This document shows positions 46,247-55,056 of a stretch of 64,000 nucleotides of DNA, piece after piece (positions within the stretch are counted from its first letter, which is position 1; each line of letters starts with the position of its first letter). The notes below the pieces were generated by a model. The model had not been told where the DNA came from. It was given only the letters and a program-made list of their open reading frames with translations, and did not search any database. This DNA comes from an uncultured Bacteroidota bacterium (GTDB lineage Bacteria > Bacteroidota > Bacteroidia > Flavobacteriales > Flavobacteriaceae), in assembly GCA_913062555.1 (NCBI GenBank), contig CAJXVU010000004.1, positions 1 to 64,000 of the forward strand, given 5' to 3'. Made by a program: the position numbers and the translations under genes.

Positions 46247-47359
46247 ATGAAACAACTATTGTACGCATTGTTATTTATGCTATCCAACCAAATACAATCC
46301 CAAACAGATAAGCAATTAATCCAATCTACTGTTCAAAATTACATTGATGGTACGGCTTATAACAATATCTCATTAATCAATAAAGCCTTTCACGATAGCA
46401 CTAACCTTTATTTGGATGGCAAAGAAAATGATCTCAGAATTGTGCCTATTAAAGAATATATCTCATGGTTTAAAAACGGAACACCAGGGGAATTTAACGG
46501 GAGAATAGGCAGTATTTTATCAATTGATTATTTTGACAATCTCGCTTTCGCTAAAGCTGAAATATTGATACCAAAACGGAACCTACAATTTATAGATATG
46601 TTCCTTTTAAAAAAACTAAAAGGTCAGTGGCAAATTATCAGCAAATCTGCTGCTAGTAAACAAACCAATAAACAAGGAGGTCGTATATTATTTGTGGTCT
46701 CCAATGCACATTATTATGGTGATTCAAATCTCAAAACCGGCAATAGTTTCTCCGAAATTGTCAATGCATACGACACTTTTGCTGCTGCTGGTTATACTAT
46801 CGATTTTGTGAGCCCGGAAGGTGGAGCTATTCCAATAGCATATATTGATACTTCAAATGATTTACAAAAAAAATATGTTTATGACAGAGATTTCATGTCG
46901 GCATTAGAACATACCAAAATACCGGCATCACTTCAAGCTAAAAACTACAAAGCCGTACATTATATAGGTGGTGGGAGTGCGTTATTCGGTGTTCCAGAAA
47001 ACACTGAAATACACAAGCTTGTAATGGGTGTTTATGAAGATTACAACGGCATTATTTCTTCTGTATGTCATGGCACCGCCGGGATTGTACACCTTAAAAC
47101 AAAAGACGGCAAATATTTGGTAGACGGTAAACGCATAAATGGCTATCCAGATGCTTATGAACGAACAGATGCACCTTACTTTAAAGAATTTCCATTTCAA
47201 ATCACAAAGACGATAGAAGCACATGGTGGCAGCTTTAAATATTCACCGAGAAATACCCCACATATTGAGGTTGAGGGGAATATCATAACTGGACAAAATT
47301 ACTTGTCATCAAAACTGGTAGCCGAAAAAATCATAGCTTTATTAAAAGACAAAAAATAA
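46247..47359 (+). CDS. Exported NTF2-like / DJ-1-PfpI fusion protein
   Basis: A 370-residue exported protein. Order: signal peptide (1-19, ends IQSQ), an NTF2/lumazine-binding-like domain (about 20-135: LIQSTVQNYIDGTAYN, then KLKGQWQIISK), and a DJ-1/PfpI domain (about 143-370) with GGRILFVVSN, FVSPEGG (the Glu that tunes the nucleophile) and the cysteine nucleophile in ISSVCHGTAGI near residue 266. DJ-1 family members of the Hsp31 type detoxify glyoxals or act as chaperones. The export of a DJ-1 domain joined to an NTF2 domain is unusual. The M1 peptidase and carboxypeptidase-regulatory genes follow. Confidence 0.85.
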   Translation: MKQLLYALLFMLSNQIQSQTDKQLIQSTVQNYIDGTAYNNISLINKAFHDSTNLYLDGKENDLRIVPIKEYISWFKNGTPGEFNGRIGSILSIDYFDNLAFAKAEILIPKRNLQFIDMFLLKKLKGQWQIISKSAASKQTNKQGGRILFVVSNAHYYGDSNLKTGNSFSEIVNAYDTFAAAGYTIDFVSPEGGAIPIAYIDTSNDLQKKYVYDRDFMSALEHTKIPASLQAKNYKAVHYIGGGSALFGVPENTEIHKLVMGVYEDYNGIISSVCHGTAGIVHLKTKDGKYLVDGKRINGYPDAYERTDAPYFKEFPFQITKTIEAHGGSFKYSPRNTPHIEVEGNIITGQNYLSSKLVAEKIIALLKDKK

Positions 47360-47418
47360 TTCCTCATAAGTGTAACATTGTGCTCATAAAAAGACTCTAT
47401 TATAGAAGTTATTTAAAA

Positions 47419-47426
47419 TATTTTTG
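47419..47426 (+). promoter_or_regulatory. Candidate -7 box for the M1 peptidase gene
   Basis: TATTTTTG fits TAnnTTTG exactly. With the +5 rule the transcript would start near 47431, five bases before the ATG at 47436. No TTG is seen at the -33 position, so support is partial. Confidence 0.4.
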
Positions 47427-47435
47427 ATACACATT

Positions 47436-48683
47436 ATGAAAAAAACCTATCTCCTTTTTGTTCTTACATTACTAACAACTTTTATATACGGACAACAAAT
47501 TAAATCTTATGATTTGGATGTCGCTATAGACGTTAAAACTAAAAAAGTTAAGGTTAAAGGCCTTATTAATATTGATTTTGAACAACAACCAAGTATCTCC
47601 ACGACAATATGGAAAAACACGAAGTTTAATGACATTAGTGTAAATGGCATTCCAATGTCCTATACGTTTGAAACTGATAAGCCTACGCCCATCATTTTCA
47701 TCGATGAAGGTCGAGGACTTATATTTTCTAATCCAAATAAGAACGTCGGCAATGTCCCTATTTATGTTGACTATGAAAGTGATATGAACGGCATAGAGCC
47801 TTCGGCAGAATTATTTACTGAAGATTGGATACAAATAGGGTTTTACAATGCCTGGTTTCCTGTGGATATAAAGAGTAGAAATGCAACCTCCAAACTCCGA
47901 ATCTCAATTGACCCTACTTATAAAGTAAGTGGATCAGGAAAGATCACTAAAAAAGGCGATGTCTGGGAAATGACCCAGCCTTGGCCAGCTTATGACAATG
48001 TAATTATCGCTGCAAAAAATTTACAATCTAGTCAAGCCAAAAAAGGCAATGCAACTATCGAGACGGTGTACACTGATTTCCCGGAAGCCGATATCCAATC
48101 CATCATGAGCACGAGTCAAACGGTGCTAGACTATTTCGGGAAGATTTATCCCAAGCAGAATGAGGCTTATATTAAGTTTGTAGTCAAGCATTCGGCCAAT
48201 GGTGGCGGCGGTTATAACCGTGCAAATTTCATCTCACTTCGCATAAACAATTATGGACTAAGTACTCAAAAAACGATTGCTCATGAAGTTGCACATTTTT
48301 GGGCTACAGGTGGCGATTCTACAACTTGGCAAGATTGGCTCAATGAATCTTTTGCTGAGTATAGCGCCTTATTATACGTAAGAGATAATATCAGTACTAA
48401 AACCTATACCGACTATATTGAAGCTTATAAAAAGAGTATTGTTGACGCACCAGCAATTTGGGGCTTTAATAGATCAAATAATGCCGCCTATACCGTACTT
48501 TATAAAAAAGGCGCGGTAATCCTTCATGAACTGGAATCTAAAATTGGTACAGATCAGATGTTTAAACTGCTGTATTTAAAACACACACAAGGCATTAAAA
48601 ACACGACTGATTTCCTTGATTTACTAGAGCAGCAAACTTCAAAAAAAATCCGTAATTGGTTAGAAAACACCCTTAAATCATAA
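47436..48683 (+). CDS. Exported M1 family metallopeptidase
   Basis: A 415-residue protein with a signal peptide (ends FIYGQQ) and an M1 aminopeptidase domain. The zinc site is intact: HEVAHFW near residues 285-291 (HExxH) with the third ligand in NESFAEYSAL about 19 residues on. It lacks the long C-terminal helical domain of large M1 enzymes. The GAMEN-type motif is replaced by GGGGYNRANF. The ATG at 47436 starts the signal peptide and is preferred over an upstream TTG. It follows the DJ-1 fusion by 76 bases and precedes a regulatory-domain protein by 26. Confidence 0.9.
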   Translation: MKKTYLLFVLTLLTTFIYGQQIKSYDLDVAIDVKTKKVKVKGLINIDFEQQPSISTTIWKNTKFNDISVNGIPMSYTFETDKPTPIIFIDEGRGLIFSNPNKNVGNVPIYVDYESDMNGIEPSAELFTEDWIQIGFYNAWFPVDIKSRNATSKLRISIDPTYKVSGSGKITKKGDVWEMTQPWPAYDNVIIAAKNLQSSQAKKGNATIETVYTDFPEADIQSIMSTSQTVLDYFGKIYPKQNEAYIKFVVKHSANGGGGYNRANFISLRINNYGLSTQKTIAHEVAHFWATGGDSTTWQDWLNESFAEYSALLYVRDNISTKTYTDYIEAYKKSIVDAPAIWGFNRSNNAAYTVLYKKGAVILHELESKIGTDQMFKLLYLKHTQGIKNTTDFLDLLEQQTSKKIRNWLENTLKS

Positions 48684-48709
48684 TTAAAAAACACACTTAA
48701 CACACTCTC

Positions 48710-49477
48710 ATGAAAACAAATAAAACAGCATTTTTCATCCTTTTTTGTTTAACAGTTTCGACAACTTTTGCTCAGGATATAGTAACCCTTTATGGCCAAG
48801 TCACCGATAAAAACAACGAACCCGTGGACAGTGCCTCTGTATGGCTAAAAAACAAGATCAACAATCTGGATATTAACAATAAAAGAATCCTTTTTGACAA
48901 TGCTTATGAAACCCTAACAGACAGTAATGGCAAGTTCTCCATAGCAGTGGAAAAAGGGACCTATTACTGTTTATATGCTATTAAAGAATCAGATTATGGA
49001 AAGACCAAACTGGAATACTGGGCCTGGAATCTCCCTATTTATGACGATTTGGAGATCAATCCTCAATACGACCGTATGGAAGTATATGGGATGAATGCTT
49101 CTGAGCCACAGACAGGGCCTTTTGATACATATCAAATTTATTTTCGCCCCATGAGTTTAACAAAGGCTTTAGCGCTACCTAAAGGCAAAATGGATATCAT
49201 CGATATAGCCCCTAAAACAATTTCTAAAGAAGAACTCCGTGTTCAACTCAATGGTTATGATGCCGAAGTGGTCTCTATTAATAAAATTGATGAATATGCT
49301 AGAGGCACCATCATGTATGGATACCTTATCCAGATCAAAAAACCAAAGGAAGCTTATGCTCAAGACCATAGCAGTCAAGCCGCAAAGGGATATGATAAAA
49401 TTAGCATCACCCTGAGCTCTAAAGAAACAAATGAAATGGGCAAAGGCGAGCATTTTGTTAAGCGGATTGGCAACTAA
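48710..49477 (+). CDS. Exported carboxypeptidase-regulatory-like domain protein
   Basis: A 255-residue protein: signal peptide (ends TTFAQ), a carboxypeptidase-D regulatory-like beta-sandwich (about 22-120) starting VTLYGQVTDKNNEPVDSASVW, and a C-terminal part of unknown type. These sandwich domains bind peptides or sugars or serve as spacers. It is 26 bases after the M1 gene and probably in its operon. No catalytic residues are visible. Confidence 0.75.
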   Translation: MKTNKTAFFILFCLTVSTTFAQDIVTLYGQVTDKNNEPVDSASVWLKNKINNLDINNKRILFDNAYETLTDSNGKFSIAVEKGTYYCLYAIKESDYGKTKLEYWAWNLPIYDDLEINPQYDRMEVYGMNASEPQTGPFDTYQIYFRPMSLTKALALPKGKMDIIDIAPKTISKEELRVQLNGYDAEVVSINKIDEYARGTIMYGYLIQIKKPKEAYAQDHSSQAAKGYDKISITLSSKETNEMGKGEHFVKRIGN

Positions 49478-49525
49478 TGACAACAAGTACATCAAACAAA
49501 AAAATACAATTAATGCCAATTTATA

Positions 49526-49740
49526 ATGTATCAACCCTTCACCGATAGTCTTACTATGCTACAATGTGAAAATCACAAAAAATTAACCCAATGGGGAGTC
49601 ATCCCTTTATTGGTTATTGATGTCTGGGAGCATGCCTACTAATTGAAATACAAAAACAAGAGAGCGGAATTTGTAGATACCATTCTTAAGATTATCAATT
49701 GGGATAATGTCGCTGAGCGATTTGTAAATGCAAAAAAAAC
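49526..49740 (+). pseudogene. Decayed Fe/Mn superoxide dismutase C-terminal fragment
   Basis: The translation in one frame contains ENHKKLTQWGVIPLLVIDV, then WEHAY, an in-frame TAA at 49640-49642, and LKYKNKRAEFVDTILKIINW followed by DNVAERF. This is the C-terminal part of Fe/Mn superoxide dismutase, including the metal-ligand motif DVWEHAY whose next Tyr codon has become a stop. The N-terminal half with the other two His ligands is absent. No functional SOD can be made. It is flanked by the regulatory-domain gene and a lipoprotein gene. Similarity is clear from about 49565 to 49740; the ATG at 49526 is only where the open frame begins. Confidence 0.72.
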
Positions 49741-49817
49741 TAAACAAATTGCAGTGTTTAAATTAAGTTTTCACGCAACCAAATTGTTTTTATTGCATCT
49801 AAGAGGAAACGGTTATT

Positions 49818-50294
49818 ATGAAAAAATTGATTTTCATTTTACTATTACCGCTATGTTTTCAATCATGTAGTTCAAATGACAGTAGTTCAGGTGACATCGA
49901 AGTCATCGAAGAAGATTATTTGATTTTTGGCCATTATTACGGTATGTGTGGTGGTGATAGCTGTGTGGTCACCTATAAATTGACGGATGACAGTTTGTTT
50001 GAAGATGTCACCAAAGAATATTGGGGAACAGACTTCAATTTTATCCCAATGGAACAAGACAAATTTGAAACTGTAAAAGATCTCCTAGCTCATTTTCCTG
50101 TAAATTTATTAAATGAACATGAAGATTTTTTTGGTTGTCCAGACTGTGCTGATCAGGGTGGATTATTCATTGAATATTCGAAAAACGGAATAATTAAAAA
50201 CTGTCGTCTTGATCAAACCAAAAATAATGTTCCAAGCTATCTACATCCCTTTATGGATAAAGTGAACGAAAAAATCAATCTGCTTTATAATTAA
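49818..50294 (+). CDS. Lipoprotein of unknown function
   Basis: A 158-residue protein with a lipoprotein signal (MKKLIFILLLPLCFQSCSS) and a short serine-rich linker. Two Cys-containing motifs, MCGGDSCVVTYKL and FGCPDCADQGG, could form disulfides or bind metal. No known domain is recognised. It ends two bases before the stop of the TlpA-like gene on the opposite strand. A superoxide dismutase remnant lies just upstream. Confidence 0.78.
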   Translation: MKKLIFILLLPLCFQSCSSNDSSSGDIEVIEEDYLIFGHYYGMCGGDSCVVTYKLTDDSLFEDVTKEYWGTDFNFIPMEQDKFETVKDLLAHFPVNLLNEHEDFFGCPDCADQGGLFIEYSKNGIIKNCRLDQTKNNVPSYLHPFMDKVNEKINLLYN

Positions 50295-50295
50295 T

Positions 50296-51513
50296 TTACT
50301 CACTGAGGAGCTCATTAACAAAAACATTAAATTCGGTTTTAAAACTTAGGTACTTATCTCCAGTGGCAGGCCCATTAAAGCCCGTGTGTATTTTTCGCAC
50401 CTTGCCTTGTTTATCAATATAAATGGTCGTTGGGTAAGACAATACATGATTTAACATTGGTAGCTTTTCTTGTGCCTTTTGCTTACTATTTGTTCCATAT
50501 TGCGCTAATAATATTGGGTAAGTGATCCCTACTCGATCCTTCATACGGGTTATGCGCTGCATAGCTTTGGCTTCGGTCTTGGCATTTTCAAAAGCCAAAG
50601 CGACAATCTCAATACCTTTACTTTTATTCGCTTCATAAAACTTTGAATAAAATTTACTTTCATCTAAGCAATTCGGACAATAAGATCCCATGGCTTGTAC
50701 CAGTACCACTTTATTCTTAAAACGTTTATCTGTTAAGGATACCATATTTCCTTCCAAATCAGGAAATGAAAAAGAAAGCTTTTCAAAACCTTCTTTTAAA
50801 AAAGTCAAACTATCGGCATCAGGTAACTCGTAAGTGGCATTCCGCTTTGCAATGAAGGGTTCCTTAAAATGATTGCCAGAATAAAACATCCCGGTCATCG
50901 TAGAATCGGTAAGTGTCGCCTTGAATAAAAAGGCATGAGCGCCATCAAATGTAGATAACTGCATTTGATCTCCATCAACGACGCCTTCTAAAAAACGATA
51001 GTCCCCAGTGGTCGTTCTTATGGTACCATATACTAAATTATCAACTTGTTCAAAAACTCCTTTGGCGATATATCTATCGGCGTGGATATCCTCACTAAAA
51101 ACCATTTCCCAGGAGCCATTCATATTATATGGAAGGCGTTCATTATTAAAATCAAATCGCTTATCATTATTGTATTCAGTATAAAAAGATACCGTCCTTT
51201 CCCTGCTTTCTTCAAAGAAGTTCCCTTTTAAATTATCCCCTTCAAAGGTTCCTGCAAAATAGGTTTCAAAATAGGGCATCATAATGAATACCGAATCATT
51301 TCTATAAACAATTTCATCCACTTCAATGGTTTCATCAGCATTGGTAATTACTAATTTATGACTGGTAAGGACTTCAAAATTAAATGGAAGTTTTTCATCA
51401 TTCAAAACTTCAAAAACACCTATATAATCTCCAATTTTTAATTTCTTAATCGAAGTTTCATGAGTACATGAACTCATGACAATTGCAATTAATAGAAGAA
51501 CTGATTTTTGCAT
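50296..51513 (-). CDS. TlpA-like thioredoxin-fold lipoprotein (YCPNC)
   Basis: A 405-residue lipoprotein (signal ends IVMSSCTH). The first two thirds are a beta-rich region with no recognised domain; the C-terminal third (about 265-400) is a TlpA/ResA-type thioredoxin domain with the redox motif in GSYCPNCLDESK. Such proteins reduce periplasmic disulfides, often for cytochrome c maturation or copper sites. The usual WCxxC tryptophan is a tyrosine here. The ATG at 51513 is chosen because it begins the lipoprotein signal. Confidence 0.85.
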   Translation of the reverse strand: MQKSVLLLIAIVMSSCTHETSIKKLKIGDYIGVFEVLNDEKLPFNFEVLTSHKLVITNADETIEVDEIVYRNDSVFIMMPYFETYFAGTFEGDNLKGNFFEESRERTVSFYTEYNNDKRFDFNNERLPYNMNGSWEMVFSEDIHADRYIAKGVFEQVDNLVYGTIRTTTGDYRFLEGVVDGDQMQLSTFDGAHAFLFKATLTDSTMTGMFYSGNHFKEPFIAKRNATYELPDADSLTFLKEGFEKLSFSFPDLEGNMVSLTDKRFKNKVVLVQAMGSYCPNCLDESKFYSKFYEANKSKGIEIVALAFENAKTEAKAMQRITRMKDRVGITYPILLAQYGTNSKQKAQEKLPMLNHVLSYPTTIYIDKQGKVRKIHTGFNGPATGDKYLSFKTEFNVFVNELLSE

Positions 51514-51705
51514 AATTTTAAATTGATTTATAGATAATCGAATAAACAACAAAATACTTACAAAAAAAAATAAGTTCTATTTCGAGAACATTGAATCATT
51601 CTCATATTTTATGTAAGTATTTTATCGGCTTAAAAAAGTGTTTTGAAAGGGTCTTCATATTTGATTTTCATTGGTCTTCACTAATAAAAAATGAAAAAAA
51701 TTATG

Positions 51706-51713
51706 TAGGTTTG
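51706..51713 (+). promoter_or_regulatory. Candidate -7 box of pheT
   Basis: TAGGTTTG fits TAnnTTTG. The predicted transcript start near 51718 is 19 bases before the ATG at 51737. The -33 region has no TTG at the usual distance. Confidence 0.45.
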
Positions 51714-51736
51714 CCACTTGATGTAAAAAGAAAATA

Positions 51737-54163
51737 ATGAAGATATCATATAATTGGTTAAAGCAATTTATTAACATTGATTGGGATGCTGAAAAAACTG
51801 GCGAACTCCTTACTGACCTTGGGTTAGAAGTTGAAGGCATTGAGTCTTACCAATCAGTTAAAGGCGGCTTAGAAGGGATTGTTGTGGGCGAGGTATTAAC
51901 TTGTGAACAACACCCCAATGCAGATCGATTAAAAGTGACTACTGTAAATATTGGTACCGATCAACCTTTAAAAATTGTTTGTGGAGCACCAAATGTTGCT
52001 GCTGGGCAAAAAGTTCCTGTCGCAACTATTGGAACGACATTATATACCGAAGATGGAGAGTCTTGGACTATAAAAAAAGGAAAAATACGAGGTGAGGAAA
52101 GTCATGGGATGATATGCGCTGAAGACGAACTTGGTTTAGGAAATTCTCACGATGGGATCATGGTATTGGATAAGAGCCTTAAAGTTGGAACGCTAGCTTC
52201 AACAATTTTTGATATTGAAAACGATCAAGTTTTTGAAATTGGTTTAACCCCAAACCGCTCCGATGCGATGAGTCATTATGGAACGGCGAGAGATTTAAAA
52301 GCAGGCTTGCTTCAAAATGATGTAAATGTAGAGCTCATCACTCCTATGGTGAGTGCTTTTCGTGTAGAAAACAGAATATTCAAGATTGATGTAGACGTAA
52401 AAAATAAAGCCTTAGCGCCACGTTATTGCGGCGTTAGTTTAACAGGACTTAAAGTTGGTGATTCTCCTGAGTGGTTACAACACCGTTTAAAAGCTATAGG
52501 AATTACACCTTTAAATAATATTGTAGACGCTACAAATTATGTGTTGCACGAACTCGGACAGCCATTACACGCCTTTGATGCTGCTAAAATTATAGGTCAG
52601 AAAGTTGAAGTTAAAACCCTTAAATCTGGAACTAAGTTTACAACTCTTGATGGTGTTGAACGTGAACTTCATGAAGATGATTTAATGATTTGTGATGGCG
52701 AAAAACCCATGTGTATTGCAGGAGTATTTGGTGGTCTTCATTCGGGAGTTACAGAAGGAACTACGAGTATCTTTCTTGAAAGCGCCTATTTCAACCCTGT
52801 AAGTATTCGTAAAACAGCGAAGCGTCATGGTTTAAATACGGATGCCTCATTTAGGTTTGAGCGTGGTATTGACCCTAATATTACCGAATATGCCCTTAAA
52901 CGTGCAGCCTTATTAATTCAGGAAATTGCGGGTGGAGAAATTACCAGTGATATTAGCGATGCATATCCCGTAAAGATCGAAGATTTTCAAGTACGATTGA
53001 GTTTTGAGAATGCCGAAAACCTTATTGGTGAAGAAATTCCTAGAGAAATTATAAAACGTATTTTAACTTCACTCGAAATAAAAGTAAACAACGTAACCGA
53101 AACAGGATTAGGGTTAACAGTTCCTGCCTATAGAAATGATGTACAACGTGAAGCTGATGTCATTGAAGAGATCTTACGTGTGTATGGCTATAATAATATT
53201 AATACCACAGAAAAATTAAACGCTTCTATTTCAAATTCTTCTCGTTTTGAAGATCATAAGGTTCAAAATGTAGTGGGGAATCAATTGGTATCTCAGGGAT
53301 TCTATGAAATCATGGCGAATTCATTAACGTCTCCAGACTATACCGCCTTAAGTGAGCAACTTAAAGAAGAGCACAATGTAGTCATGCTTAACCCTTTAAG
53401 TAACGATCTGTCGGCCCTTCGTCAGTCTATGTTATTCTCAGGGCTAGAAGCAATTGCTTACAATATCAACCGACGTCAAAGTGATTTGAAACTGTTTGAA
53501 TTTGGAAAAACCTATCACGCATATGCTGAAAACCGAGAAGAATATAAGCACTTGACTTTATTGGTTACTGGAAATAAAAATGCAGAACGCTGGAATTCGG
53601 CGTCACAACCAAGTGATTTCTTTTATATTAAAGGATCCGTGACCTCAATTTTAGATCGTTTAGGAATTAATCGTTTAAAAGCAAGTCCTATAAAAAATGA
53701 TATCTTTAGCGAAGGCCTTGTTTTAAGTCTTGGGAAAACAAAGCTTGTTGAGTTTGGTATCATTAAAAAGAAAGTATTGAAAGAATTTGGAATCTCTCAA
53801 GATGTATTATTCGCTGATTTCAATTGGGACAATGTCCTGGAAGTAGCAAAACGTAACTCTATTAAATTTAAGGACATCCCGAAATACCCTAAAGTACGTC
53901 GTGATTTTGCACTGTTATTAGATGAGAATGTTACTTTCGACGCGATCTATACCATTGCCAAACAAAGTGAAAAACAGCTTTTAAAAGATGTTAACTTATT
54001 TGATGTATATCAAGGTAAAAATTTACCAAAAGGAAAAAAGAGTTATGCTGTTAGTTTCACGATACAAGACGAACACAAAACATTAACGGATAAGCAAATT
54101 GATAAAATAATGAGTAAATTACAGTCCAGTTTCGAAAAACAATTAGGGGCTGAACTAAGATAA
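51737..54163 (+). CDS. pheT: Phenylalanyl-tRNA synthetase beta subunit
   Basis: An 808-residue PheT, which with PheS charges tRNA-Phe. Seen: N-terminal MKISYNWLKQFINIDWD, a tRNA-binding OB domain (about 40-150) with ADRLKVTTVNIG, the B3/B4 domain carrying the editing site, the B5 domain (GEEIPREIIKRILTSLEIKV), the catalytic-like core and a C-terminal ferredoxin-like anticodon-binding domain ending FEKQLGAELR. Length matches the family (about 795-815). pheS is not adjacent; unlinked pheS and pheT are usual in Bacteroidota. A PAP2 phosphatase follows by four bases. Confidence 0.97.
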   Translation: MKISYNWLKQFINIDWDAEKTGELLTDLGLEVEGIESYQSVKGGLEGIVVGEVLTCEQHPNADRLKVTTVNIGTDQPLKIVCGAPNVAAGQKVPVATIGTTLYTEDGESWTIKKGKIRGEESHGMICAEDELGLGNSHDGIMVLDKSLKVGTLASTIFDIENDQVFEIGLTPNRSDAMSHYGTARDLKAGLLQNDVNVELITPMVSAFRVENRIFKIDVDVKNKALAPRYCGVSLTGLKVGDSPEWLQHRLKAIGITPLNNIVDATNYVLHELGQPLHAFDAAKIIGQKVEVKTLKSGTKFTTLDGVERELHEDDLMICDGEKPMCIAGVFGGLHSGVTEGTTSIFLESAYFNPVSIRKTAKRHGLNTDASFRFERGIDPNITEYALKRAALLIQEIAGGEITSDISDAYPVKIEDFQVRLSFENAENLIGEEIPREIIKRILTSLEIKVNNVTETGLGLTVPAYRNDVQREADVIEEILRVYGYNNINTTEKLNASISNSSRFEDHKVQNVVGNQLVSQGFYEIMANSLTSPDYTALSEQLKEEHNVVMLNPLSNDLSALRQSMLFSGLEAIAYNINRRQSDLKLFEFGKTYHAYAENREEYKHLTLLVTGNKNAERWNSASQPSDFFYIKGSVTSILDRLGINRLKASPIKNDIFSEGLVLSLGKTKLVEFGIIKKKVLKEFGISQDVLFADFNWDNVLEVAKRNSIKFKDIPKYPKVRRDFALLLDENVTFDAIYTIAKQSEKQLLKDVNLFDVYQGKNLPKGKKSYAVSFTIQDEHKTLTDKQIDKIMSKLQSSFEKQLGAELR

Positions 54164-54167
54164 ATCT

Positions 54168-55019
54168 ATGCGAAATACTATACTATTTGTTGTATTTATT
54201 TTTACGCTTGGTCTTTCAAAAGCAAATGCACAACAATTACCCTTTAGTAAACCCAGTGATTCTGCCAGAACGGGGGAGTTATTGCGTTATGATTTAAAAA
54301 CAGCATTTCATAGTATTAAACATTCCTTTACACGCCCTGCACATTGGAAACAAAAAGATTTCACGAAATTAGGTGCATTATTGATTGGTACAGTGGCATT
54401 ATCGGCTATTGACGAAGACGCAAATACGTTTTTCAGAAGACAAGAACCTCGTGTCCCAGAAATCATTAAAGACTTTGGTTGGTATGTTGGGAATCCTCAA
54501 AACTATTTTGCAGCCAGTGCCGGGATTTATGGTTTTGGACTCTTTACTAGAAATGAGAAAATTAGAAAAACGGGGATTTTAATCATATCATCATCATTCA
54601 CTACAGGCCTATTGCAAAGCATAGGAAAAAACGCCATTGGTAGAGCTCGTCCTTCAGCCAATATTGGAAGTACCTCTTTCGATCCATTTTCAAAAGCATC
54701 AAAATATCATTCGTTTCCATCTGGGCATACCGTACTTTCGATAACCATGGCACATTCTATTGCAAAACAATTTGACAATACATGGTCTAAAATAGGAATA
54801 TATTCCCTAGGGTCTATTGCTCCGATATCGCGATTATTAGCTGGTGCACATTGGCTTACAGATGTCACATTCAGTGCTGCTCTTAGTATTATAGTAGTTG
54901 ATGGAATCGATAAATTCTTATTCAATTCAAAGGCTTACGACTATCCTAAAAAAGAAAAATCAATCGCGTGGAACTTTACTTTTAGTCCAAATCAAGTTGG
55001 TGTGATTGGGACGTTTTAA
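54168..55019 (+). CDS. PAP2 family phosphatase
   Basis: A 283-residue exported or membrane PAP2/acid-phosphatase protein. The three family motifs are present: C1 as GKNAIGRARPS, C2 as FPSGHT (PSGH), and C3 as SRLLAGAHWLTD. It has a signal peptide (ends NAQQ) and only weak hydrophobic segments, so it is a soluble-type or outer-membrane-associated phosphatase, not a six-helix one. Substrates of the family include undecaprenyl pyrophosphate, phosphatidate and inositol phosphates. It starts four bases after pheT. Confidence 0.9.
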   Translation: MRNTILFVVFIFTLGLSKANAQQLPFSKPSDSARTGELLRYDLKTAFHSIKHSFTRPAHWKQKDFTKLGALLIGTVALSAIDEDANTFFRRQEPRVPEIIKDFGWYVGNPQNYFAASAGIYGFGLFTRNEKIRKTGILIISSSFTTGLLQSIGKNAIGRARPSANIGSTSFDPFSKASKYHSFPSGHTVLSITMAHSIAKQFDNTWSKIGIYSLGSIAPISRLLAGAHWLTDVTFSAALSIIVVDGIDKFLFNSKAYDYPKKEKSIAWNFTFSPNQVGVIGTF

Positions 55020-55056
55020 GAACTAAAAACTAGATCTTGAAATTGAAATACCATAT

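Noticed and set aside
49643-49870. A separate 75-residue protein starting at a TTG
   Set aside because: Its first third is the C-terminal end of a superoxide dismutase in frame with the upstream fragment across a stop codon; the rest is not conserved-looking, so it is the tail of a pseudogene.
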